Below, one piece after another: positions 1 to 11,763 of a stretch of 64,000 nucleotides of DNA (positions are counted from its first letter, which is position 1; each line of letters begins with the position of its first letter). The position numbers and the translations under genes were made by a program. The stretch comes from Blepharisma japonicum. Its lineage: Eukaryota > Ciliophora > Heterotrichea > Heterotrichida > Blepharismidae. The notes below the pieces were generated by a model. It ran no database searches. It was not told the origin of the DNA and saw nothing but the letters and a program-made list of their open reading frames with translations. The stretch covers positions 186,001-250,000 of the forward strand of contig CATKHK010000053.1 in the NCBI GenBank assembly GCA_949751835.1, given 5' to 3'.

Positions 1-1523
1 TTCTTAGAGCTTAATACAAGTAAATAAGTATTTTCGCTTAATATATGCTGTGATTTGACGCTCCACATCATAGAATCCATCAATTCCTCATAGTTAAGAG
101 GTATTAAAAACTCATCTGGATAAGGAACTTTGGCTACTACAAGCTTTTTAAGCAGATCAAAAGACTCAGATGAATGAGTATATGGCTCTAAGTCGCCATT
201 TGCGCTGCTGCAACCAATCATGTATTTTCCTGTATCTTCTCCGATAGAATCATTCAGCATATATGCTCCTCCTGGATGGGAAAACTTAAAATCAGTTATA
301 TCAATAACAAATTCTTCATAAAACATGTAATCTTTATTTTTCATTGTCATCTCTTTAAGAGCTTCTCTATGAGTTATACTCCTGCTTGCCTTATAAAGAA
401 ACGGGAATCTTTTGGAGAGCTTTAGCTTTGCCCAGACAACGCATTGGGATGGAATAAGATTTATCCATTTATGATCGATTTCAAAGGAAACACATATTAA
501 TGTGCATATTGCAGTCCAGAATAATATTCCGCTGACCTCATCTAATTCGCTTTCTACAAGCCAAAACCCTGATATATTGATTAGAACGCCAAGGATTGCC
601 ATAATCCATCCAATTGATTTATGAAGTCTTCTTGTTTGGTAAATTGCTGAAAAGCTGGTCGAAGAAGTCTGCAGCCATCTTACAATTAAACCAGAAATGC
701 CTTGGGATACTACAGTTCCTGTTAAGAGGAATCCAAGCCTAGCGTGGTACCTTGGCACTTCTGTAAAAGTTTCATAAGAAGCAGGATGTTTATAAAAAGC
801 TAATCCAACACTAAATAGGGTAAAAAAAATAACCAGGGAAAAAGAAATTAAATGGCATGGATACCAGAGTTTCCAGCTTTTATAGTGCCTGGCAACAATA
901 ATAGCTGCGGGAGCTAATATTCCCCATGAAATTATCATAAGCAATGCATGAGTTGCATAGTAAGCGAAATCATTCTCATCAACTTGATAGTTAGCTTTCT
1001 CTGTTTTTGATGCAAATACAATGGTTGATGCTCCATAATCGTCATGCTCATCGAAGCGTTTTGTTCTTTTTTGATATGCCCAGTTAATGTCCATAACTTG
1101 GTCAGGAACTATAGGTTTGTCATACTTGTCTCCAGTGTCCAATTTTCGGCTAAAGTATACATCAATCATTCTTCCTGATGAAGTTGAATAGCCTCCTTTG
1201 ATATATTTTAAGTCATTAGTTCCTTGAAGATCAGTATCTGAGAAAGGAGTGTCATGATTTTCTGACCAGATATCCATCAGTTCTATGGTAGAGTTTGCGG
1301 TTTTTTTCTGTAGAGCCACAATCATATCACATCCAAACATTGTATTAGCAAACCCTATGCTGCACCAATCCGCCTTGCACTACATAAATGCTACCTTAAA
1401 GTTGAATATGATTTCATCGTTTGAGATTTCCCAGCCAATTGTCATGATGTTATTGATCTTTTGGTAAATCATCTGTGCATGGGCCAAGAAGGTCAAAAGT
1501 GTCAAAAGGAATATCTTGGTCAT
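1..1523 (-). CDS. DOMON / cytochrome b561 / cytochrome b5 / reductase protein, C-terminus beyond window
   Basis: The start is the ATG at 1523, followed by a signal-peptide-like stretch (MTKIFLLTLLTFLAHA). One 15-nt intron at 1380-1394 (GTAGCATTTATGTAG) must be removed; without it a TAG interrupts the frame. The product has a DOMON-like domain (about residues 20-170), several membrane helices of cytochrome b561 type with His residues, a cytochrome-b5-type heme motif (FSHPGGAYM), and the beginning of a FAD/NAD reductase domain cut by the window edge. It is clearly paralogous to the gene at 3521-5695, which is in divergent orientation and has its intron at the equivalent codon. The likely role is transmembrane electron transfer, for example ferric or other extracytoplasmic reductase activity. 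The substrate is not visible. Confidence 0.88.
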
Positions 1524-1998
1524 TGTTAATATACAATGAAAAATTAGATAAATCGTCCAGTAATTATGTGTTGATTAAATATGTATTTTATTGATAATTG
1601 TAATGGCAAGAAAAATAATAAAAGAATGGAAGTTTATAAAAGTCAGCACCAACATCTAAGAAGATGCATATAATGTTATGAAAAACACTTTGATACGATT
1701 ATTGTTAGAACGGCATGCATCGGATAATTATTTCTAAATTAAATATCTAAGCATGCAGGTTCGTTAAAAAAATTCGTTATTTCATCTCCTAAATAAAAAA
1801 TACAATATTCTTCATGCCTATCAAATCCTTTTCCTTTCATCAATTTTCTAAAGTTGAATTCCATATCAATCAATGAAAAATTTGTTATCAAGTTTCTCTC
1901 ATAGTATAATTTAGGTTGAAACTATTGAGTCGTTCTGAGAAGAGTGAAGAATTTGCTCCTCCTTCTAACTTGATTTTGCTGTGAATCTGCTTGCCAAC
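1524..1998. other. AT-rich intergenic stretch, nothing recognised
   Basis: This lies 5' of the first redox gene. I see no reading frame or RNA gene in it. It presumably contains that gene's promoter. Confidence 0.5.
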
Positions 1999-2571
1999 TT
2001 ATATGGCAAGAAATATGCATGGCTCATCTCTGCATTGACTCAATGAAGAGAGACTGAGTAACTGTGCTTCACGCTGCTCTGAATTTCAGTTTCAACAGCG
2101 CTTTAGAAGCTGCACAAAGATAAAAATCTTTTTTCATTGCCATTTAAGAAATTCCTTATTGCTGAATAGGGTGTAAAACCAGCCAAAGCAAACTCTCCAT
2201 TCGTAAACTCCTTTTCTTGAATGATTTATATATAAGCCACGGCAAGGTCCCATACCCTGGCATTGGTTGGAAGAGAATGGGATAGACATTCCTAAATTGT
2301 TTTTGCGTGCATCTTCTATAAGTGGAATGAATAAATCCATATGAGCAAATCTTGCATAAACTTATATAAATCTAAACAATAGTTTCCAAATAGTATCATT
2401 GTCTTTAAACATCTCATCAATTTTTCGTGATCTGATGATTGCGAGAATGGGGGAGAGAATCGAAGTGAAGAGAGAGTCAAGTAATTTAGTTTTGGTATTT
2501 AATCTATCTCGGAGAATATTATAGCTAAGGTAAAAATGGTTACTGTACTCATCACAGATCAAAATAGGCAT
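1999..2571 (-). pseudogene. Possible gene relic, weakly F-box-like
   Basis: Reading from an ATG at 2571 gives about 69 codons including an F-box-like stretch (IIRSRKIDEMFKDNDTIWKL). A TAA at 2362-2364 follows, and then the same frame stays open to a TAA at 1999-2001. The second part contains the coding-looking segment GMGPCRGLYINHSRKGVYEW. No 15- or 16-nt GT-AG intron that keeps the frame removes the TAA, so I read this as a decayed gene or two fragments. The F-box assignment is a weak impression. It could also be one live short gene. Confidence 0.3.
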
Positions 2572-3520
2572 AAATGGCTAAAAGGCTGAATGATTGAATT
2601 CTATCCTCTATTGGTAAAGCAAATTTTAGGTATGCTATAAATTTTAAATGAGTTTTACATTATTTTTTGATGTATTATCCAATTTTTCCTCTTAAACTCA
2701 TAAACTAAAACTACCCCAAAACCAGAAATGATGAATACATTTATTAGATCGCTACAATTTAAGAAAAGAATATTATGTTAATTGATTATTTCCTCATTTA
2801 ATTGTGAAAAAATACGTACAGAATTTTAATTTTTTATCAAAAAGAAAGATCTTTAAATTATTTAAAGAATTTAGTTTTAGCTAGCATTGTTTTTCTTAAT
2901 AAAAAATAGTCTCAAAATAACTAAGGATTTAAAATATAAAAGACTTTAATATTATTAGATGCAAGGAGGTTTTATATATGTCGAAAGCTTTAATAAGGGA
3001 TTTAAGTAAAACATTTTATTTTTAGAATTTATTTGATTAGTTTTAAAATTTCTTCTTAAGCATTTAGATATAATGCAAAAAAAATAATATTTTCATTATC
3101 AACTAATCAAATGTATTTCATTTTGACCTTAGAATATGCAAATTCTTTAGATAATTCACGAATAATTGATCTCAAAAAGCTAATTATGCTTTTTTCTGCC
3201 TTTGAATCTATGATCAATTTCTTTTAGCTTCAATGAATTAATTTGAAATATTATTCAAAATAATAAGAGAGACTTTAGTTTAAATTTCTAATATAATTTC
3301 AGAGCGATTTGCCTCAAAATTGGTGATATTTTTTACTTTTCACAAAATCTGTTCAAGCTGGCTATGATAATATTTAAACTTCGGCTGTTGTTATAAGAAG
3401 TAAAAGATAAAATATAATTGGAAAGATTTCATTCCTGAGAACATTAAGTATTGCCATTTTATCCCACCAGTGTTCCATGCGTTAAAGCATTTTTTTGTAA
3501 AACGCGTTACATTTTTATAA
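2572..3520. other. AT-rich intergenic stretch, nothing recognised
   Basis: Very AT-rich, with no convincing frame on either strand. It leads into the start of the redox gene at 3521. Confidence 0.5.
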
Positions 3521-5695
3521 ATGAAGCAATCACTATTAGCATTACTATGGTTTTTCTCAAGTCCAATAACCGGGTTTATATATCAAGCTTTGGACAAATA
3601 TATGACCCTAGGTTGGGAAATAAGTGGAGAGTACATAACATTCCAATTCCTCGTAAGCATTATTTAGTGTGAAGCAAGTTGGTGTGGCATTGGCTTATCA
3701 AACACAATGTATTTGAGCGACATGTACGTAGCTGTTGGAGGAGGCTCGACTACTATTAAAGCTTCGATGCTAGACTTATGGTCTGAAAACCACGACACTC
3801 CAAAGGCAGATTCAGAGTATTGGAATGGCGAGTATAGTATTATCGAACAATACGGATACTATTATCCGAGCAACACAACTGGGAGCCCAGGATTTATTAA
3901 TGTAATCTTCAAGAGACTTTTAGACACAGGAGATATATGGGATACAGTGATCGTTCCAGGAAGAAAAATGAAGATCAATTGGGCTTACCGCAGAGATCCT
4001 AACAACGTAAATTCAGGATTCAAAGAACATAGCGATTATTCTCAAGGAACAATTAAATTTACTACAAGAATCGAAGATGCAAGCTTTTCTACAGAGGACA
4101 GTGACTATGGCGGATTTGTCAATCATGGTCTTGTTATGACAGCTTGCTGGCTAATTATAGCACCTATTGGCATTGCTATTGCTAGATATTGCAAACACTG
4201 GAGGTGTTGGTATTTCTGCCACCTAATTTTACTTGGAGTTGCTGTTGCAGCTACAATCATAAGCGTTTCACTGACTTATCATTCACATGAGACACCTTAT
4301 ATTCAAGGAACTAGCAAGCCAAGGCATCACTCAAGACTCGGACTTTGTTTAACTTTCCTTGTGATTGGGCAAGGAGTTATGGGCTTGATTTGTGGATTTC
4401 TTCAATCCAAGTCCTCTCACTTTGGATTAATTTCTCAGGTTCGAAGAATACATAAAGTTGCTGGATACAGTATGGTAATTGGAGGACTTTTGAATAATGC
4501 TTATGGCTGGGATGTCTTGTCGAGCGCTTCGGTTTACTATGTTGGATTAGCGATTGTATTAGGAATATGGGGTCTTTTTGAAGTCAGGCATCAAATTTCT
4601 TATTGGTGGGCTGGCTTGTTATGCAGAAGAGAGCTTCCTGCCATGACACATAAAGAAGCAATGGACATGATCGAAGAAAAAAAGTTCCAGCTTATGTTTT
4701 ATGATGAGCTGGTGATGAATGTTAAGCATTTTATTACTTCACATCCAGGGGGTGGCTTTATGCTTGAAGATGCAATTGGAGAAGATGCAGGCAAGTACTT
4801 AGTAGGATGCTCAAGTACAAATGGAGATCTACTCCCATACGCTCATTCGAGGCCTGCACTTGACTATACTAAAAAGCTAGCTATTGCAAGAGTTCCATAT
4901 CCTGAGGGATATTTAGAAATAACAGATTCATTTGAAAACAATAACCGCATGAGCTGGAAAATCAATTATCAACAAGATCTCAATCCAAGCACAAAGATAA
5001 TTTCTCTTTCCTCGCCTCATTTCCAGATGAGTCAGAGCATTAAGGAGTCGTTTTGGATAGGAAAGCATTTTAAAGTAACCGCAAAAATCAATGGAACATT
5101 AACTTCAAGGTATTATAGTGCATTTTTTGCAGATCTTCGCAACTGGGCTTCTGAGCTAAACGTTTCTTCCAAATTCCCAGAATGCAAAAAAGGAAGCATA
5201 CAGCTTATATATAGAATTTACGCAAAAGGGAAAATGACCCAGCATATGAGTAGCCAAGAAGATCTTAGCGAGCTCCAATTAAAAGGACCTTTGGGCCCTG
5301 GATTAATGCTTAATGCTTATTCTGGAAGTTATATAGGCTTCGCTGGAGGGACAGGATTAATTCCATTTTTGGATGTAGCTTATCTTTTGTGGTCTACAAA
5401 AGACGAGCCTTTACCCATGAGCTTTACATTATTTGCATCATTCAGGACAAAGGAAGACTCTTTCTGTCTTGATCTACTAGAAGCGACTTCAAGAGCCTTG
5501 GGAGAAGACAGATTCAAGTTCATACCTGTTATTGATAAACAAGCAAAAGAAATAAATTTCCCTGATTTGGTTAAGAAATATGCAACAATGAAGCCAAATA
5601 ACGCTTGGATCTGTGGACCTTCAGGATATAATGATTTCATTAAGGGGCTTTTGGTAGAAGGAGGCCTTGAAAGGAACAAAATAATCGTAATGTAA
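3521..5695 (+). CDS. DOMON / cytochrome b561 / cytochrome b5 / NAD(P)H-FAD reductase fusion
   Basis: Starts at ATG 3521 with a hydrophobic leader (MKQSLLALLWFFSSPITG). One 15-nt intron at 3653-3667 (GTAAGCATTATTTAG) is removed, giving 719 residues. Order: DOMON-like domain (about 20-180); cytochrome b561-like helices (about 195-350) with His at NHG, CHL, RHHSRLG and RRIHKVAG; cytochrome b5 motif SHPGGGF near residue 402; ferredoxin-reductase-like domain with the flavin-type motif SRYYS (about 524), nucleotide-binding GGTGLIP (about 603) and CGPSGY (about 692). This implies electron flow from NAD(P)H through FAD and b5 heme to the b561 core and an outward DOMON domain. It is a complete paralogue of the truncated gene at the window start. 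Confidence 0.92.
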
Positions 5696-5938
5696 TGAGC
5701 AATTTTTAATCTTTCAAATAATTTCAAAAAATTATTCTCGTCAAGTAAGAAACTGGCGAAATAATGCTTATTGAATTTCTTGAGTATTCTGCAATGGCAT
5801 ATAAGCTATGATAATTAATTATCATATGTGGCAAATTAGATCAGTCAGAATTCTTTGTGTTATCTGCCTGGTTTATTTTGCTCTATGTCATTTTCTCTTC
5901 TTTTCCTTCAGTCATTTTATTTTGCCAAATTTATATAA

Positions 5939-6868
5939 ATGGGACCTTATTTATCTGCTCCTCGCGCAGAAAAGCGCACCCAAACTTCTGAAAATTCTCG
6001 CGTTCGTTACGTAGCTTCTGACATGCAAGGCTGGCGCATGACAATGGAGGATGCGAAAATCGCAAATATTAACTTCGATGCCTCATCTGAACTTTTTGGA
6101 GTATATGATGGGCACGGTGGATCTGAAGTTGCTCAATTCGTAACTCGGCATTTATGCCAGGAGTTGCTTCAAAATGCTAATTATCGCCAAGGTCGTATTG
6201 ATCTTGCATTTCAAGAGACTTATTTGCGATTAGATGAACTACAAGTCACCCAAGACGGCATGAAAGAACTTGTGAGAATTTCAAAGGATTTACCTGATAG
6301 TGCACCAGTCAATGCTAATGATCTGATAATCCAAGCTGGATGTACAGCAGTAACTGCATTGGTTAAAGGGAATGAGCTATATGTAGCAAATGCAGGAGAT
6401 TCTCGATGTGTGCTGTGCAGAAATGGACAAGCAGTTGACCTCTCTATTGATCATAAGCCAGACATGCCTGAAGAAAAAAACAGAATTTATAGAGCAGGCG
6501 GTAATGTTGAAGATGGAAGAGTTATGGGAAATTTAAACTTAAGCAGATGCATAGGAGATTTAGAATATAAGCAAAATCAGTCTATTCCTCAAAAAGATCA
6601 AATAATAAGTGCTTACCCTGATATTAGAAGAGAAACCTTGACCCCTAATGATGAATTTATGGTCCTAGCATGTGATGGAGTCTGGGATATGCTCACCTCT
6701 CAACAGTGTGTGAGTTTTATTAGAGAAAGAATTAATACTAAACCTTTGCAGCAAATCATTGAAGAAATGCTTGATAGATGCCTTGCACCAAGCGTGGGGG
6801 CACATGCAGGGCTAGGCTGCGATAATATGACTGCAATTATTGTTCAGTTTAAACATCCGTTAAGTTAA
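5939..6868 (+). CDS. PP2C-family serine/threonine phosphatase
   Basis: 309 residues, no intron. The first ATG (MGPYLSAPRAEK) fits the short N-terminus known for PP2C of ciliates and other protists. Visible PP2C motifs are GWRMTMEDA, VYDGHGG (about residue 55), GCTAVTAL, VANAGDSRCVL, DHKPDMPEE, SRCIGDLEYK, ACDGVWDM and GCDNMTAI; these carry the aspartates that bind the Mg/Mn pair. The second residue is Gly, so N-myristoylation is possible but less clear than for other genes here. Function is metal-dependent removal of phosphate from Ser/Thr. The substrate is unknown. Confidence 0.95.
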   Translation: MGPYLSAPRAEKRTQTSENSRVRYVASDMQGWRMTMEDAKIANINFDASSELFGVYDGHGGSEVAQFVTRHLCQELLQNANYRQGRIDLAFQETYLRLDELQVTQDGMKELVRISKDLPDSAPVNANDLIIQAGCTAVTALVKGNELYVANAGDSRCVLCRNGQAVDLSIDHKPDMPEEKNRIYRAGGNVEDGRVMGNLNLSRCIGDLEYKQNQSIPQKDQIISAYPDIRRETLTPNDEFMVLACDGVWDMLTSQQCVSFIRERINTKPLQQIIEEMLDRCLAPSVGAHAGLGCDNMTAIIVQFKHPLS

Positions 6869-7095
6869 TCACCTAATTAATGAGTAACTTCACATTCAAA
6901 ATAAGATAAATGAATATTATTCTATGTAAATTAATTATGTTGGATACTTTATCTATAGATTAATTTATAATAAAAATGATGTGATGCCATTTTAAATGTA
7001 TTTGCTATAAGTTCAACTGGAAAATGTGATATTTCATCTAAACAAAAATCAACTTTAAATGATATTAATAAATAAATATTCTTCAAAAAAATAAT

Positions 7096-8211
7096 CTAAA
7101 CACTTGATTTCCTACTTTTTGTATTATCCCTATATTTATCCAATAAATTTGCGACTCTTGTTAGTTCTCTGTCTACATTAGTAGGAAAATATGAACGCTT
7201 TTTATATCCGAATTTTTCATCATCAGTTTTTTGCTTTACAGTGCTTCTTCTTTTCAAATTCATTATAAATCCTGAATAGCATGACGTCTTATTTGTTTCA
7301 TCATCAACCCTTTTGCTGATAATTTCTTTCATTTTTTCTTCCAATTGTTTCAATTCATCAAGAAGAGGTCTAGATTCAACTTTTTTTACTATAATTCTTT
7401 TCTCAAATAATAAGCATGGGCTATTATACAGAGGATCTAATAATTTTATTTTTCCTTTCAATCTTTTATGTGATTTTTTTCCAAAATCCACGAAAAATCA
7501 ATCACCATTGCTGCTCTGTTCATAATTAATTTCTATCATGCTTAGCTTTTCTTTATAATACTTTTTCATAAGCGTGTATAGATTGCTTATGATATATGAC
7601 GACAAATTTTTTAAATAATCTTTATATGATTTTCTTATTCAATCATTTCTGTTTCCAATAATTGAGCTTGAAGACGATCTTCTTGTTGTGGCCAAAGTTC
7701 TTTGTGAGTAGGAACTTGGTGTTCTATTACCTAAAAAATCATTTAATGGGCTATTAACCTTAAATTCAAAGGAGCGTTCTTTTCGTTTTCATTTAACTTT
7801 AATTTTTTGATTTTCTGAACTATTTCTTATATGAATATTTTCCTGTATTATTTTATTTCTATTTTGCAAAAAAATTGGCTCATCAAGAGAAGACAGGTCT
7901 GGAGTTAAAGTTAAAATTTTGGCAACTGAGTTTTCTAGATATTTTATATTTGCAAAAGCTTGGCCGTTGCTCTTTGGGCGGTTTCAGTTCTTAATAATTT
8001 GTTTAATTGCTGTTTCATTTGATATTTCTTCAAAACACAATGATCCATCAGTACGATTATGCATATATGTTATAGAAGGAAATCCAAATCCGATTATGAT
8101 TGTTTCAGGGATGATGAGAGTAATTGGAGAAATACTATTTAGGGTAAATAAAGTATAATATGACCAAATTGAAGATCCGCATGGAATAATCCTTGATAAA
8201 TCAAGTTCCAT
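7096..8211 (-). CDS. Unrecognised protein, paralogue of the gene at 11764-12912
   Basis: A 371-residue frame is open from ATG 8211 to TAG 7096 if TGA is read as Trp. The N-terminal third aligns with the protein at 11764-12912: SIWSYYTLF against LLWSYLTLF and PETIIIGFGFPS against PETIIIGFKFPS, then YMHN and G-x-LCFE. The C-terminal ends match as RELTRVANLLD against DELSRVANLLD. The middle is basic, Ser-rich and probably disordered, followed by a conserved ELKQLEEKMKEII-like helix. I do not recognise the family. Aligned TGG and TGA codons at the same Trp support the variant code. The two copies diverge from a central region that holds a CRAL-TRIO gene. Confidence 0.75.
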
Positions 8212-8893
8212 TTATTTATTATATAAAATTTTGAGCTATTGATATAAATTACTTTATTGTATATTATAATCTATTGTAATAACTCTTAAAAGCTATAATA
8301 TTATGAGATCTGCTAGCATAAATATGAATTGATGGAGAGGTTACTATATGAGAAATATTGAGAGGTTTATTTCTTATAAGGCAAAATTATACTGATTTAT
8401 ATACAATCGTTTTAATGCTTAACTAAAATGCATATATTTTAAATATAATAATTTTGGCACGAGCTATTCTAATTTACCCAAATAATTTGCTTAAGACCTT
8501 AAATTTTCCTGCTATAAAGAGCATTTTTACAACTTATTATTATAGCCATTGGCCTAAATTATTTTACTGCCGCTATAAGAATTTTATATTTTCATTTCTG
8601 ACTGATCACTGATTTATTAGACTAAAATGAAACAGATTAATAAATAAAAAGAAAGTTAATTTAATATCACAAAAAAATCGCCATTACCAAAGCAAGATTT
8701 AAATGTTTTATATTAGATTTCTAACCTCATCCTATTTAATCGAATATAAAGCAAATGGTGCTTTAGTGAAACAGGAGATTGCCTTTCCTTTGCAGATATT
8801 TGCCTTCTATATCTCTTTTTATTAACGTTTTCATTAAATATCATCCTAACTCCTTTTCAATTCTGTGAAAATTATTCAGCCATAAAGAATTTT
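8212..8893. other. AT-rich intergenic stretch, nothing recognised
   Basis: Lies between two divergent starts (8211 and 8894), so it must hold both promoters. I see no frame or structured RNA. Confidence 0.5.
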
Positions 8894-10148
8894 ATGGACA
8901 TTCAGAGCTATGAAGATATATTCCCTTTTCACGATAAAGAAGAAGCTAAATACACACCAATAGCTCGTACCTCTAAGCGAAAAAGCGATCAAAAAATAGC
9001 AATCCCAAAGGTAATCTCATCCCCATTTGAAGAAGAATTCCTTTATTCCTCAAAAGAAGAAAATGCCAACAGAACAGAAACAGTTACTGCAATTAAACCT
9101 AAATTTTATGATAAAAATACAAATACATTTAACTGCACCTTAATTCAAGCAGCTACAAATATTATCTGAGGAGACGATGAAAGCGAAGACGAAAATTCTC
9201 TTTTAAACAGATCGATGAGGTACTCTTTATTTAGCTATTCTTTCGAGATCAATGATCCAAATGGTAAAAGAAGAAGCCGTTCAATAACTTCTCCACGAGA
9301 AACTCGCAGATATTCTCAAAAAATGTTTATATCAACTGCCCATAAAAAAATGCATGTTGTAGACCCAGAACAAATAATGAAAGACGGGGTCCGAAAAATT
9401 TACAGTGGAGTCAAGCTTGATCCAGAAGAAGAAAGAGTTTTATCAAGATTTAAATATTTTTTGGGTCTGTCTAATGATGAGGACAAGATCCCAAATTCTG
9501 TTTTTGAAGGAGATTTGTTAGCTTTAAAGTGCTTAAATGCTACTGGAAGAGATTTCCAAAAAACATTAGAAAGGATAAAATCCATAATTGAATGAGAAAA
9601 TAAAGAAATTTCGATTGACGAAGAATCTGAGAAAATATTAGTAATAAATAAATTAGAGTTCAGGCATGATTTATTCCTTTGGAAGAGATAAAGACATGAG
9701 GCCTATTATTGTTATCAACATGAAGAAAATCAGAGACTCAAAAATTGAGATACATGCACTGGTGAAAGCTTGCCATATTTTATTAAAGTATATAAAAAAT
9801 AAGTTACTTATACCTGGAAGGGTAGAAACTTGGCTACTGATTGTTGATTTAAACAAGATGAATGCTTTTAACTACCCAAGGTCAAAAATCAAACACATAA
9901 TTGATGAAATGTCGTTATATTATCCATGCAGACTTGATAAAATGATAATGATAAACACTCCAAAGTTAATAAGAGTTTTGTGAAAAGCCTTAAGCTTGTT
10001 TTTCACGAAATCATTTTTGAAGAAAGTGATTTTAAAAAATAAAAGTTATCAAGATGAATTGCTTAAGATCATTCCGAGAAATCAACTGGAGTGTAAATAT
10101 GGTGGAATATGCTCTGAAAAAGTTGAGAATTTTTTCCCTCCAAGATAA
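8894..10148 (+). CDS. CRAL-TRIO (Sec14-like) lipid-binding domain protein
   Basis: Starts at ATG 8894. A 16-nt intron at 9641-9656 (GTAATAAATAAATTAG) restores the frame, giving 412 residues with several TGA-Trp codons. The N-terminal half is charged and probably disordered. A CRAL-TRIO N-like helical segment (LLALKCLNATGRDFQKTLER) is followed by the lipid-binding fold: GMIYSFGRDKDMRPIIVINM at the splice junction, WLLIVDLNKMNAFN, YYPCRLDKMIMINTP, and the closing LECKYGG. This order is typical of Sec14-type phosphatidylinositol/lipid transfer proteins. The ligand cannot be told from sequence. The splice join falls directly before the G-R-D/E-x-RP motif that marks the family, which supports it. 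Confidence 0.88.
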
Positions 10149-10313
10149 GTTAAAATTTTAAAATTTAAAAGATCAATAATTGTTCTGTCTTAGATATTTT
10201 TAATTAAAAATTATATTGGCTACCTTAGCTCATTTAATTCCAAGAAATATCGATGCATCGCTTTTTCTAATTTATAATTACAATAGATTCCCGCATGAAT
10301 ATTTATAGTATCA

Positions 10314-10450
10314 AATTTTAGAAAACATTCAAAAACTTTGCCTGCACACACATGAGAACTAATAATGTTAGCTGCTCCAGATAAAAGTTGATTTTTTGCC
10401 TTTTTCTCAGATATTTTGTATTACGATCTGCTATTTTATTATTGAAGTAT
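10314..10450. repeat. Diverged direct repeat, copy 1
   Basis: About 140 nt that recur around 10926-11067 in the same orientation. Shared blocks in order are TTTTAGAAAA, CATTCAAAAA, TTAGCTGCTCCAG, AAGTTGATT, CTCAGATATTTTGTA and TTTTATTATTG. Divergence is considerable. Confidence 0.6.
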
Positions 10451-10925
10451 CAAATTGCAATCTTTTTAAATAATATTATCAACAGATTAGACGAGAAAAT
10501 AAATGGAATTTAATTGGAAAGTTTTTGATTCCATCATTCTCCAATCTCAAAATTCTTAGATTCAAGTATTCGGTTAAAATTTTTACTTATTGGAAAAGGT
10601 TGAAATTATGATACATTGATCTTTCGTATAATTTAAAAATTTTTGTCCCTATTAATTAATGAACGACTATCTTGCACAAACTGAAATGCTGAAGTCATTA
10701 AAAGAGTTTTCTTGAGCATAGATATATTATTTCTTTCAATAATTTTTTCCTTTTATATGGCCGAAAAATTCAGCCTAGAAAATGGATCTGATATAATCTT
10801 AAAAATTGAAAAATTTTTGAGTAGTAAAAATAAAGTCTATTATACAAGAGTTGTAATAAATTTTATATTACATTAAGATTTTATAAGGGAAAGAGAGCTT
10901 GATTTTCTATTTCAGATGCATAGCC

Positions 10926-11067
10926 AAATTTTAGAAAAAGCATTCAAAAATTAGGCCTGTGAATCCAATGATAACTAAAAATATTAGCTGCTCCAGCTAA
11001 AAAGTTGATTCTTCTTCCTCTTCTCTCAGATATTTTGTAATAAAGATCTTTCATTTTATTATTGTAA
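10926..11067. repeat. Diverged direct repeat, copy 2
   Basis: Second copy of the repeat at 10314-10450, about 610 nt downstream, with the same order of blocks. It may be an old local duplication of non-coding sequence or of a transcribed RNA. Nothing shows which. Confidence 0.6.
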
Positions 11068-11763
11068 TGTCAGTATTTTGATATTAAATATGATCGTTAG
11101 ATTTTAAACTAAGTATGGAAATAAATCAAAGCAATACTTTTCAATTAATGGAAATTTATTTTATTTTTAAATCTAGAGATGCTCTGTTAACTTTTTCAGA
11201 TATTAGATTATTCAATAAAAATGTAATTATTTTAAGTGTACACATTCTGGCATTTTACTTTTAATATGCCTCATAACTCTTTTTAGATCTCTAAGGAAAA
11301 TTTTCTTAAAGAGGAAAACATTGAGAAATTTGATAATGTAGTTTTGCGAGCCATTTTCATGTGAAAAATTAAAATTATAGGAAACTTGCATTTTAACGCA
11401 TATTCAAATTTAAACTATTGCAGGTGTATGCTTCAATTCATTAATGAAACGCATTTCTGGGTCATTTAACAAAAATGATTGTATTTTGATTTACCTATTT
11501 TCGTCTATTATGCTAAAAATCAACATTTTAGATCACCCTTCATCCTTAGAGCTGACTTTTCCTTAGGATCCAAAAAGCTATTACAATATTTTCTATAGAT
11601 AACTATTTCCAGTCTTAAAATTAAACGTTTGCATATCATAATTAAATTAAAATTCATGAATAACTATTTTAATTAATCATTTAGCAAGTTGCATTTCAAA
11701 ATTTTTTTATCCTAGCACTGGAGCTAGGATTAATAAACAGGGATCAATAAAATAATTTTGAAA

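Larger units (their letters stand above)
10149..11763. other. 1.6-kb AT-rich intergenic region with a diverged duplication
   Basis: No reading frame of note on either strand. It contains the two repeat copies listed separately and little else I can name. It separates the CRAL-TRIO gene from the second unknown paralogue. Confidence 0.5.

Noticed and set aside
2960-2985. AGGAGG-like motif before an ATG at about 2979
   Set aside because: A bacterial-type ribosome site has no meaning in this nuclear eukaryotic sequence and the frame closes quickly.
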